From Sphingobacterium sp. R2 (lineage in GTDB: Bacteria; Bacteroidota; Bacteroidia; Sphingobacteriales; Sphingobacteriaceae), in NCBI RefSeq assembly GCF_040760075.1, contig NZ_CP142884.1, positions 2,480,001 to 2,544,000 of the forward strand: 64,000 nt of DNA, read 5' to 3'. Positions 23,680 through 37,600 of the stretch are shown here, piece after piece (within the stretch, counting starts at the first letter, position 1; each line of letters begins with the position of its first letter). Below the pieces are notes generated by a model, which made no database searches, had not been told where the DNA came from, and worked only from the letters and a program-made list of their open reading frames with translations. The position numbers and the translations under genes were made by a program.

Positions 23680-24890
23680 TGGAAAAGGATAAAAATAAGA
23701 TTGATGAAATTTTCAAAGACGGCCTAAATGATGTTCATTTTGAGTTTGATGAATCACATTGGCAAAATATAGAATCACGGTTGAATCAGTCAAATCGTTT
23801 AAAGAAAAGAAAGATTGTACTTTTAATAACATTAGCGACCACAGTTGCAGCAGTTTTAATAGCTTTTTTTATCTGGAATGACCAATTACTTAAGTCTAAC
23901 GAAGTGCTGAATGAAATCAAAGAAGCCAATATTTTGTCTGAAAAAGAAGGGCTGGAAAATGGAACTATTCATCGTCAGGAAAATTTGCGACATGAACCTG
24001 AACAAGATTTAGGTGGGGTTGCATTTCAGCCGCATACAGGTATGAATAGTGGTTTAGCGGTACCAAGTGAAAATAGAATACTGCAGGATATTCTTTTGAT
24101 GCAGGTCGCCGATATAAATTTGACAAGGATACAGGATGGAAAACAGGAAACAACATTTACTATTCCTCCTATAGAATATAGTCATCGTAGATTACCTAGT
24201 TTCAACTTAAAAGAAGAACCGATTGAAGGGATAGGGGAGCGCTTGGCAGCTATTTATCAACCTAAAGAAACCATAGGTGCCATGAGGAAGGAAGAGGAGC
24301 GGTCGGTTGTTAGTTTCCTCGTTGGGCCAGATCTTACAAGCGTACGTGGAGCAGGGAAATCTTCCCTTAGTGAAAATGTCGGCTTGGCTTATTCCTATCC
24401 GCTCGCAAAAGGATTTCATGTTTCTGTGGGAGCGACTTATGCTAAGAAGAATTATAAATCAGCATATAAGTTTTATACACCATCAAATCCACCGGAGATG
24501 GCTCAGTTGCCCAGCAATGTAAGTGCCGTTTGTGATGTTCTTGATGTTCCCTTGACAGCAAGTTACACCGTACTTAAAAGTAAAAACGTCAAATTTAATG
24601 TGAGCGCAGGGCTTTCAAGTTATTTTATGCTGAAGGAAAAGTACACTTTCGATTATGAAGGCGGTGGGAGCTATAGCGGATCTCAAAACAGTGCCGTCTA
24701 TGAAGTGAATGGCGAGAACCAGCATATCTTTGGTGTCGCGGATTTTTCGGTTTCTATTGAGAAGAAAATCAACGATAAAATTAATATCGGCGTGAAACCA
24801 TTTGTTAAAATGCCTTTGACGGGAATTGGGTATGGAAATGTGGATCTAGAATCTAAAGGGGTAGCATTTACTCTAGGAATGAGTTTGTAA
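23676..24890 (+). CDS. Membrane-anchored protein with C-terminal outer-membrane-barrel-like domain, putative sigma partner
   Basis: A 404-residue protein overlapping the sigma gene by 4 bases (ATGA). The N-terminus (1-45) is charged and soluble, DEIFKDGLNDVHFEFDESHW being a motif common in Bacteroidota sigma-linked proteins; a single membrane span follows at about 47-66 (VLLITLATTVAAVLIAFFIW). A linker of about 130 residues leads to a beta-rich domain (about 210-404: VSFLVGPDLTSVRGAGKSSL, VGLAYSYPLAKGFHVSVGAT, ending GVAFTLGMSL) that looks like an outer-membrane barrel. It resembles an anti-sigma factor fused to a barrel-like domain, a combination seen in this phylum but not understood. Followed by a strong terminator. 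Confidence 0.7.
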   Translation: MMEKDKNKIDEIFKDGLNDVHFEFDESHWQNIESRLNQSNRLKKRKIVLLITLATTVAAVLIAFFIWNDQLLKSNEVLNEIKEANILSEKEGLENGTIHRQENLRHEPEQDLGGVAFQPHTGMNSGLAVPSENRILQDILLMQVADINLTRIQDGKQETTFTIPPIEYSHRRLPSFNLKEEPIEGIGERLAAIYQPKETIGAMRKEEERSVVSFLVGPDLTSVRGAGKSSLSENVGLAYSYPLAKGFHVSVGATYAKKNYKSAYKFYTPSNPPEMAQLPSNVSAVCDVLDVPLTASYTVLKSKNVKFNVSAGLSSYFMLKEKYTFDYEGGGSYSGSQNSAVYEVNGENQHIFGVADFSVSIEKKINDKINIGVKPFVKMPLTGIGYGNVDLESKGVAFTLGMSL

Positions 24891-24974
24891 TCTAATTGGG
24901 AATTCGAAAAGCTAAATCGTGTTTGTGTCATCGTATTATTACATAAATACGAATATATCCCTCTTTTTGACTCA

Positions 24975-25013
24975 ATATCCCCCTTGTCTAGATAGAAAAA
25001 GGGGGATATTTTT
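24975..25013 (+). terminator. Rho-independent terminator
   Basis: ATATCCCCCTT (24975-24985) pairs perfectly with AAGGGGGATAT (24999-25009), followed by five T. It ends the sigma/barrel operon and precedes the glycosidase operon by about 50 bases. Confidence 0.9.
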
Positions 25014-25062
25014 GTTTGCGAATAATCAATAACTATTCGCTCAAAGAGACTTAAAATAAATC

Positions 25063-30085
<5,023 letters not shown>

Positions 30086-30138
30086 TTGTAAAGTTTTGTA
30101 TTGCAAAAGATTAGTTTAATTAACTTTCTAGTTACTGA

Positions 30139-30164
30139 GTCACATCTTCGGATGTGACTTTTTT
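30139..30164 (+). terminator. Rho-independent terminator with UUCG loop
   Basis: GTCACATC, loop TTCG and GATGTGAC (30139-30158) followed by six T: an ideal intrinsic terminator for the GH16-GH43/GH2 operon. Confidence 0.95.
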
Positions 30165-30317
30165 ATTGTGAACAGTTGGTTTTTGCCGTTGAGCTTATGA
30201 ATTGCTTTCTAAGTTTCGGGAGGGTAATAGGTGTGTATGCTAATTTGTATTGCTAAGTTTGGAGCTTATACTCGCTTTTGGTAGGTACAATGTTAACTTG
30301 TTCGTGGATGTTCTCTT

Positions 30318-30435
30318 GCTGTTTCTTTGCTTTTCTACCCATGAAATAGCAAAGAAATAGCAAAGAAATACCAATGAAACAGCAAAGAATAAGCAGAGAA
30401 ACAGCAAAGAATAAGCAGAGAAACAGCAAGCAAAC
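30318..30435. repeat. 11/22-base tandem repeat array with facing inverted copy
   Basis: GAAATAGCAAA repeats at 30343 and 30354, and a 22-base unit (AAACAGCAAAGAATAAGCAG plus AG) is exactly repeated at 30377-30398 and 30399-30420, with a partial copy after. The unit is two diverged 11-mers. GCTGTTTCTTTGCT at 30318-30331 is the inverse of the unit, so the array can fold on it. Related AGCAAA/AGCAGA words continue to about 30530. Confidence 0.75.
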
Positions 30436-30743
30436 GGCAGTAAATAAGCTAACAAAGCCCAAACCAAGTTCAATGAAGGCCCGAACAAAGAACAAAGAAT
30501 CGGCAGAGAAGCTTCGAAGGAATAGCATAGAAATATCAATGATACATCAAACAAGAAATAATAGCTAAAACTCCTATTTATATAACGAATAATGAAAAAG
30601 ACGTAGCGCATATGAAAAGTTACCCTGAAACATGAATAAAACATGTAAATTGAACAAATCTTTTTGCACGGAATATCATTTTTAAGCAAATGAACATCAA
30701 TTATCTATTATTATCATAAATCTTTTGTCAGGCTTTTTATGCG

Positions 30744-30790
30744 GTGTGCGCATACGGACAATCTATTTTAAATTGTTCGTATGCGCACAC
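30744..30790. repeat. Long palindrome, 19-base stem
   Basis: GTGTGCGCATACGGACAAT (30744-30762) pairs with ATTGTTCGTATGCGCACAC (30772-30790), one wobble, loop of 9 bases. T-rich sequence follows on the plus strand. No gene ends just before it on either strand, so it is not an obvious terminator. Confidence 0.7.
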
Positions 30791-31043
30791 TTTCTTCTTC
30801 GTAGAGCGTCTTGAAAATGCCTTTAAATGTGCTCAGAGGCAAACACGGGTTTATTGTGGCTACTGGTATAGTATTTGGCATGCAGCAGCTAACACGGTTG
30901 TTATATTCACCTTTACATTTCCGCCATTCACCGAGATTATGAGACCTTTGGTCTAAAGTCTTTAGGCTAGCGGCATATTGCTCTGTAGTTTCGGATCAAA
31001 AAGGAAAAGGATATAAACTAACACAATTAAACAAAAAGATAGT

Positions 31044-31490
31044 ATGAAAGGATTCGTAAAAACATTCACAGTAGCAGCTTTAATTGCCTTATCATCAGTT
31101 GTCATGGCGGCTGAAAAACCAGTATCAAAATCAGAAATAGTTCCTGTTAATCTCTCCACAGCAGAGTTCGCCTTGCAGCATTATGTTGCGGTAACTACTG
31201 CCGGAGCATCTTTTGGGCTAGAGCAATTGTTTGCCCAAGATTTCAGTCAAAAAATTCATACTTCCACTATACATACCTATCGACGCCGTGCGGTGATTGA
31301 ATGTTTGAATAAACAAGAGGGTGAAATTTTGAATTGCAAAACGCATATCAAGATCGTCGAAAAATCTGCAGATTATATGATTGCAAAAATTGTATTGAAA
31401 TTTGACAGCTTTAGCATGACTGACCTAGTGACTTTGGTGTATGAGAATGGCAGTTGGCAAGTGTCAAAATCATTCCATTCGTATCAATAA
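31044..31490 (+). CDS. Small secreted protein, putative NTF2-like/lumazine-binding-like
   Basis: A 148-residue protein with a clear signal peptide (1-22, ending VVMAAEK). The mature part has an alpha-plus-beta order similar to NTF2-like proteins: STAEFALQHYVAVTTAGASF as first helix, LFAQDFSQKIHTS, then strands ILNCKTHIKIVEKSADYMIA, KIVLKFDSFSMTDLVTLVYE and NGSWQVSKSFHSY at the end, where W-x-V is typical of the last strand. No catalytic site is apparent and the function is unknown. Monocistronic as far as can be seen. Confidence 0.7.
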   Translation: MKGFVKTFTVAALIALSSVVMAAEKPVSKSEIVPVNLSTAEFALQHYVAVTTAGASFGLEQLFAQDFSQKIHTSTIHTYRRRAVIECLNKQEGEILNCKTHIKIVEKSADYMIAKIVLKFDSFSMTDLVTLVYENGSWQVSKSFHSYQ

Positions 31491-31754
31491 GCCTATTCTT
31501 AACAGCTGTATCGATTGTAGCGCAATAGTACTGATGTTGTTCTTATTTTTTCTTCTTGGCTCCATTATTGTGTTAGGACGATTGCCGATTGAGCAATGGA
31601 CAGCGGTTCGGGTTGTAAATCCCTGGAATGAAGTATCTAAGGTTTGAAATTACCAAATGTGGTTTGAATTCTTTAGTTTTGAATATACTGATTAGGGATA
31701 CCCTATTGTCTCCTCGGCAAAGGAACGTTTGGAAAAATTCAGAAATACGGATGA

Positions 31755-34301
31755 ATGATGATATTGAAAGAAAGAATCGGTCATAAATACCTAAAATACC
31801 TGTTTACTGGGACGCTTTCAGCTCTGCTAGCTACAGGGTATGCACAGGAAGTAGAGAAACAGCAGAAAGATGGAAAAGAGAAGCAGCAATCTATTGAGCA
31901 AAGAAGTAGCGGAGAAGTACAAACTATGGATTCCATAGAGGTTGTACGCGATTACCGGCCTATGCTAGCCGATGCCGTCAAGGTACGTCGGAGCCCGGAT
32001 ATGAAGCGTATCAATCGTGACGCTATAGAAGCAGAATTACGTCAGATCGCTACCACCACTTATTTAGCGCAGCAAAAATATAAACAAGCGTATTATCATG
32101 AATTGATGAAACGTCATCCAGACGCATCACAAAGTAATATTGATAATTATCGGATCAGCTTCTTGGCCTATGGGGCTGGCGAATACAAAAGAGCAAGCGG
32201 TATGTTGGAGACAATGAAATCTTCGGACGCCTTTTATCAAGGTGCAATCATGACTTTAGGCCACATTGCTTTGGAAACCGGCAACAAACAAGCTGCTCGA
32301 GATGCCTTTGTGAAGGTGACAAAATTAGACCTCGATCGACAAGTGAAAGCTGATGCGCTGTTTAACTATGCCAAAGTCCTGCTCGAACTGGATTCTACCC
32401 AAGCTGCGCAAAGAGTACTCGAAATATATATAGCACAAGAAGTGAAACCTGCTGATCCTGGTACAAAGAGGCTAGAAAGTCCAGAAACGTTATCGGCTGA
32501 AATCTTGCGGGGTACAACCAACTTCCACGCGGGGGTCAGCATGCTTGAATCGCTAAAGCAACGCGGAAGGGAAGTCAATGCGATCTATCAAAAGGTAACG
32601 TATTATCGCGGACTGGAGTTTTATAATGAGCGTGCTTTCGAGAACAGTATATCGATGTTTATGCGATCGGAAAAGTTTCCAGCCAACGCTGAAATGGCTG
32701 CTCTTGCCACCTATTGGAAGGCTGAGGCAATGTACGAAGTCCGCAAATTTGGGGAAGCAGTAGAAAACTTTTCCCGGTTCCTAAGTTTGCCCGCTGCTCG
32801 AAATAGTGAAGTATACAATTATGCCAATTATGGACTTGCATATGCAGCCTATCGAAATAATCGTTTTGCATTGGCGGCAGAGTATTTTGAACGCTTTCTA
32901 ACTGCCGGTGGAAGTACAGTGGATCAGAATATACGGTATGACGTCATCGCCCGACTGGGTGATTCGTATCTTTGTCTTCGCGATTACAGCCGGGCAAACA
33001 AATATTATGACCAGCTGATCAACAGCAAAGCACCTAATCAGGACTATGCCTTTTTCCAGCGTGGTATTATCTTTGGTCTGCAAGGCGACAATGAAAAGAA
33101 GATGAGTACGCTACGTTCCGTGCTGAAGCAATTCCCCGCTTCTAATTATGCGGATGATGCAGCTTTTGAAATTCCTTACACCTATTTTACGATGGGAAAC
33201 TATGATAATGCACTCAATGGGTTGCAAGGAATGATTGAAAAGTATCCCCGTAGTAGTTATATTCCTCGTGCCCTAATGACCATTGGGCTTGTACAGTACA
33301 ACAATGATGAACCCGAAGCAGCTAAAGTTACTTTCCAAAAAGTAGTGGAGAAATATGCCAGAACCGCTGAGGCGGAGCAGGCTATGCGCTTTATTGAAAA
33401 TATTTACCTCGATCAGGGAGACGCTTCGAGCTATATTCGTTACGCTGTAGGTACTAATGTGGGAAATCTGAGTCCTGCGGAGCAGGATAATATGGCTTTC
33501 CAGGCAGCCCATTCGCTCTTTGCCCGCGGTGAGTACGGTGCAGCCGTGGAAGCTATCAACGCTTATTTCGACAAATTTCCAAAACCTAAACAGGAGAAAT
33601 TCGCGCGTTATATCCGTGGTGTAAGTTCTTACCGTATAGGTCACCCGCAGGAAGCGTTGCACGATTTAAATATTATACTGAACGACTGGACGAGTAAGTA
33701 TACGGAGAATACCCTGTTAACAGTGGCTGCTTTATATTTAGGACTCAAGGAATACAATGAAGCTATTGTGCATCTGAAAAAATTGGAACTCAATGAGGAG
33801 TATAAAAAGAATTATGGGTATGCGGTAACCAGCCTGATGGTATGTTATTTCGAACTTGGTGATATGGAACAGGTGGCCAAATACGTGAATTTGATCAAGA
33901 ATTATGCAGGGGCAACTCAGGAGGAAATAGCAAAGGCCTATTTATACAACGGAAGGTCCTTACTGAAAGAAAAGAACGTCGCGGCTGCCCTGAAAGAATT
34001 CAACCTGGCTGCACTGAAAAGCCAGTCTGCTGTTGGCGCAGAGGCGCGTTACCGCGTGGCGCTGCTGCAATATGATAATAAGGAATATGATAAAGCGTTG
34101 GAAACTGCTTTTGATGTTATCAACAATAGGGGAGCACAAGAATATTGGGTAGCTAAGAGTTTTATATTGCTCGCAGATGCTTATGCACGCAAAGGGAATA
34201 CTTTTCAGGCAAAAAGTACATTGAAAAGTGTTATTGAAAACTATGAGAAAGATGATGATATTGTTCCATCTGCGAAAGAACGTTTACAGCGATTGAAGTA
34301 A
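31755..34301 (+). CDS. Large TPR-repeat protein, exported
   Basis: An 848-residue protein with a probable signal sequence (1-30, LFTGTLSALLATGYAQE) and then tandem tetratricopeptide-like helices throughout: FLAYGAGEYKRASGMLETMK, IALETGNKQAARDAFVKVTK, GLAYAAYRNNRFALAAEYFE, IPYTYFTMGNYDNALNGLQG, AHSLFARGEYGAAVEAINAY and others up to the C-terminus, each with the W/L-G-Y-A-F-A-P type pattern. Near the N-terminus TMDSIEVVRDYRPMLADAVK resembles the segment found in Bacteroidota YbgF/Tol-Pal-linked TPR proteins. It is likely a periplasmic protein-protein scaffold. The start at 31755 is followed by a second ATG; either is possible. Unlinked to the flanking carbohydrate genes. Confidence 0.85.
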   Translation: MMILKERIGHKYLKYLFTGTLSALLATGYAQEVEKQQKDGKEKQQSIEQRSSGEVQTMDSIEVVRDYRPMLADAVKVRRSPDMKRINRDAIEAELRQIATTTYLAQQKYKQAYYHELMKRHPDASQSNIDNYRISFLAYGAGEYKRASGMLETMKSSDAFYQGAIMTLGHIALETGNKQAARDAFVKVTKLDLDRQVKADALFNYAKVLLELDSTQAAQRVLEIYIAQEVKPADPGTKRLESPETLSAEILRGTTNFHAGVSMLESLKQRGREVNAIYQKVTYYRGLEFYNERAFENSISMFMRSEKFPANAEMAALATYWKAEAMYEVRKFGEAVENFSRFLSLPAARNSEVYNYANYGLAYAAYRNNRFALAAEYFERFLTAGGSTVDQNIRYDVIARLGDSYLCLRDYSRANKYYDQLINSKAPNQDYAFFQRGIIFGLQGDNEKKMSTLRSVLKQFPASNYADDAAFEIPYTYFTMGNYDNALNGLQGMIEKYPRSSYIPRALMTIGLVQYNNDEPEAAKVTFQKVVEKYARTAEAEQAMRFIENIYLDQGDASSYIRYAVGTNVGNLSPAEQDNMAFQAAHSLFARGEYGAAVEAINAYFDKFPKPKQEKFARYIRGVSSYRIGHPQEALHDLNIILNDWTSKYTENTLLTVAALYLGLKEYNEAIVHLKKLELNEEYKKNYGYAVTSLMVCYFELGDMEQVAKYVNLIKNYAGATQEEIAKAYLYNGRSLLKEKNVAAALKEFNLAALKSQSAVGAEARYRVALLQYDNKEYDKALETAFDVINNRGAQEYWVAKSFILLADAYARKGNTFQAKSTLKSVIENYEKDDDIVPSAKERLQRLK

Positions 34302-34628
34302 TATCTCTAAGAAGTTTTCGCAGCGGATTTAATGGTGAGTATAAACCTATCCGGAATGTAGATTATAGGTAAGATTATAAATTTATGAGTCTGATAAATT
34401 GGACTTTTTTATCAACAGCTCGATAAAAAGCGAGGTCTTATCCTCGCTTTTTTTATTTGCAATGTCAAGAAAATCAGGTAAGCTATAGATATTTAGACCA
34501 TTAGCAGCACCAAATTACCACATTAACCTAGGAGAGCACCCATCGGATCCTAAATATTGTATCTCGAATTTGTCGATCAATGGTTTTATTTGTAAATTAA
34601 TTGTCACTAAAACAATTATAATCTTCTT
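34302..34628. other. Intergenic region upstream of HTCS-1
   Basis: About 330 bases holding the terminator of the TPR gene (34426-34454) and the HTCS-1 leader. I find no copy of the GTACAAAA motif seen in front of the PUL genes. Confidence 0.5.
34426..34454 (+). terminator. Rho-independent terminator of the TPR gene
   Basis: AAAAGCGAGG (34426-34435) and CCTCGCTTTT (34442-34451) form a 10-base stem with a T run to 34454. Confidence 0.9.
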
Positions 34629-37600
34629 ATGAAAAACGTCTACTTGATCCTTCTCGGGCTACTTTTGCCGGTACATGTTGTATGGTGTCAATCAGCTATC
34701 GCTTATTTAGGCACTGATAAAGGACTTTCAAACGATTTTGTAACGGCTATCTTTCAGGATAAGGATGGGTTTATGTGGTTTGGAACATCCAATGGCCTGA
34801 ATCGTTACGATGGATATGAATTTAAAGTTTTTAAAAATGAGCCATTATCTAATAATACCATTCCCGACAATCGTGTAACTGCGATCGCCGAAAGTGCTTC
34901 CGCGCAGCTCTATGTTGCGACCAAAAGTGGGTTGGCAGTTATAGACGCCAATCGTTCAGTTTGTAAGCAAGTGTTGGTGCGTTCGCAAAGAGAAAATAAA
35001 CTTCTAAATTTTCCGATCCATCAAATAGAGAAGGATATGCTAGGTCAGTTATTTTTGCAAGGCGGATCTAAAGGGCTTTTTAAAATTGAGGAAACGAAGG
35101 ATGTAAGTATTGCGACTAGGATACCTTTACCATATGCTGGCCAAAAGGATTTCGACTATCGTGTTTCAGCTATTTGCAAGGCAGCTGATGCTGGAATTTG
35201 GGCAATAATAGATCATCTTGGTTTGGCTTATTATGATAGCAAAAAGAAGAGTTTTTCAATTGTGAAACAGGGTGATTTCCAGTCGACAACTATGGCTGTG
35301 TCGGCAATCGGGGACGTTTGGTTTGCCAATTATCAAAAAATTAATTGTTATCATATAAAAACGGGCGTGTTTGAACAATATAAGTACGATACTTATCGAA
35401 AAGCTATCGTTAACCTTTATTTTGGAAAAGACAAAAAGCTGTGGATATGTACCGATGGTGCGGGCATTCAGAAATTTAACACCACGACACAAACTTTCGA
35501 AGAGTATATCGGATTTGACCAAAAACAATTAACCAGTCGATCTGTTTTTGCTGTTTGGGAAGATAAAGATGATCGGATTTGGATTGGCACGCTAAGGGGT
35601 GGGGTCAATATTGTGGATCCCGTAAAAAGAAGATTTCAATCATTTAAACTTATTCCCAATAGTCAACGGGTGAATACCACCGATTTTATTTTATCATTCG
35701 AACAGGCCGATCGCGATCATATTTGGATAGGAACTGACGGGGATGGATTATATAAATGGAGTATATCGGAAGGCCATTTGGTTAATTATACCTATTCAGC
35801 TCCTATGCAGAGCAAACCTTCTTTTATAACATCCTTGCTTCAGCATCAAAATGACCAGTTGTGGATTGGAACCTACGATATGGGGATTGTAAAATTAAAT
35901 ACAAAAACAGGCGATGTTAAGCATTATAGCTGTTACTATCCGAATACGCCATACGCCAATAATGCTGTATGGCGTTTATTTAAAGACAGTAGGGGGACAT
36001 TTTGGGCTTCCACCCTTGCCAGTGGAAATGTCTATCGCTTAGATACCATCACAGATCAGTTTAAATACCTCGATTTACCAATAAATGACGTGTTGACGTT
36101 TTACGAAGATAAAGATGCTACCTTGTGGATGGGATCCTGGAATTCCTTATTCCGACTGGATTTGCGTACGATGAAATACAAGAGTTATCAGATCGGTACT
36201 CCAATTCGTTTTATCCAACAAACAGAAAATGGCTTTCTTTGGCTTGGCACCGAAGGGGGAGGACTTTTACATCTGAACTTAAATACAATGAACTATAGGC
36301 GCTATACCGAAAAGGATGGACTTGTTAGTAATACGTTGTTAAATAGCTTACAGGATGCACAAGGCAACATGTGGATATCTTCACTCGACGGACTCTCCAA
36401 ATTGGATTTACAAAAAAAAACATTTCAAAACTTCTACCAGTCAGACGGTCTTCAAAGTAACCAATTTAATTACAACGCTGCCATCAAATTGCATGATGAT
36501 CAGTTGATTTTTGGAGGCATACGTGGTTTTAATATCATCAGACCGAAGGACGTATTATTTAAGACCCGTTTTCCTGCGTTAAAATTGACCCGATTGAGTA
36601 TCGATAATATGCCATATGACCAGAGTGGGCAGGAGAGACAAATTCCTTTAAATGAGGTGAAGCGTCTAAAAATTCCATTTGATAAAGCAGTATTATCATT
36701 TTCCTATGCGGCATTGGACTTTAGTTTTTCGGATAGGATCGACTACGCCTATTATTTGGAAGGCTGGGACAAAGATTGGAATTACGTTAATAAACAACGG
36801 ACAGCCTATTATTCTAATCTTAGAGAAGGTACATACAAATTACATATTAGATCAACCAATGCAAATGGCGAATGGAACCCGGCAGAACGAATTATCGAAA
36901 TAGAAGTTTTGCCTCCGTGGTATCAAAGTTTTTGGGCATATCTAGGATACTTCTTGCTACTCGCTGCGGTACTCTATTTTTATAATAGGTATAGGGAGAA
37001 TAAAGCTTTATTGCTCTTTAAAGTGAAGACTGCAGAGTTTGAGCGTGATAAAGAACACGAATTACTCGAAGATAAACTGGCATTTTTTACTCACATCGTC
37101 CATGAGATCAGAACTCCATTGACACTCATTGTAAATCCGATTAAAGATATAGTCGTCAAGTCAAAAAAGAATATGGCAGATTCAGACGAGCTACTGTCTA
37201 TTTACAATCATTCCAAGCGGTTGTTAAACCTTGCGGATAAGCTTCTTTTGTTTAGAAAATCCGATGGTAATTTAGACGAACTCTCCAGTAAGGTTTTTGA
37301 CATTATACAGGTGTGGCGAGACGCCTTTGAGTCCTTTAAACAATTGGCCAGTGCTCGAAATATTACTTATTCATTTGAAACAACTATTGAGAAACTGATT
37401 ATAAATGCAGATAATGAAAAACTCGAAATCTGTTTCATCAATTTACTTCAAAATGCGCTCAAATATACAGACAAAGGGGGATCTGTATCTGTTAAAGTGA
37501 ACCGTATAAAATCCGAATTGATATGTGATATCATCGATTCCGGACAGGGGTGTCCAACCCATTTGACAGAAGAAATTTTCAAACCTTTTAAACGTAATTT

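Larger units (their letters stand above)
30165..31043. other. Gene-free stretch with repeat array and palindrome
   Basis: About 880 bases with no credible gene. It holds the purine-rich repeat array (30343-30420), a 19-base palindrome (30744-30790) and the leader of the gene at 31044. Open frames on the minus strand over the array encode only Leu/Phe/Cys-rich low-complexity peptides. Confidence 0.6.

Noticed and set aside
30318..30530. Possible CRISPR array at the AGCAAA repeats
   Set aside because: Units are 11/22 bases, adjacent without spacers, and no cas genes are nearby.
30240..30689. Minus-strand frames of 149 and 91 codons over the repeat array
   Set aside because: They are Leu/Phe/Cys-rich low-complexity translations of the AGCAAA repeats, open because the repeats lack stops; three frames are open at once.
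30744..30956. 70-codon plus-strand frame starting in the palindrome
   Set aside because: Its first codons are the palindrome itself, and the product has no protein-like features.
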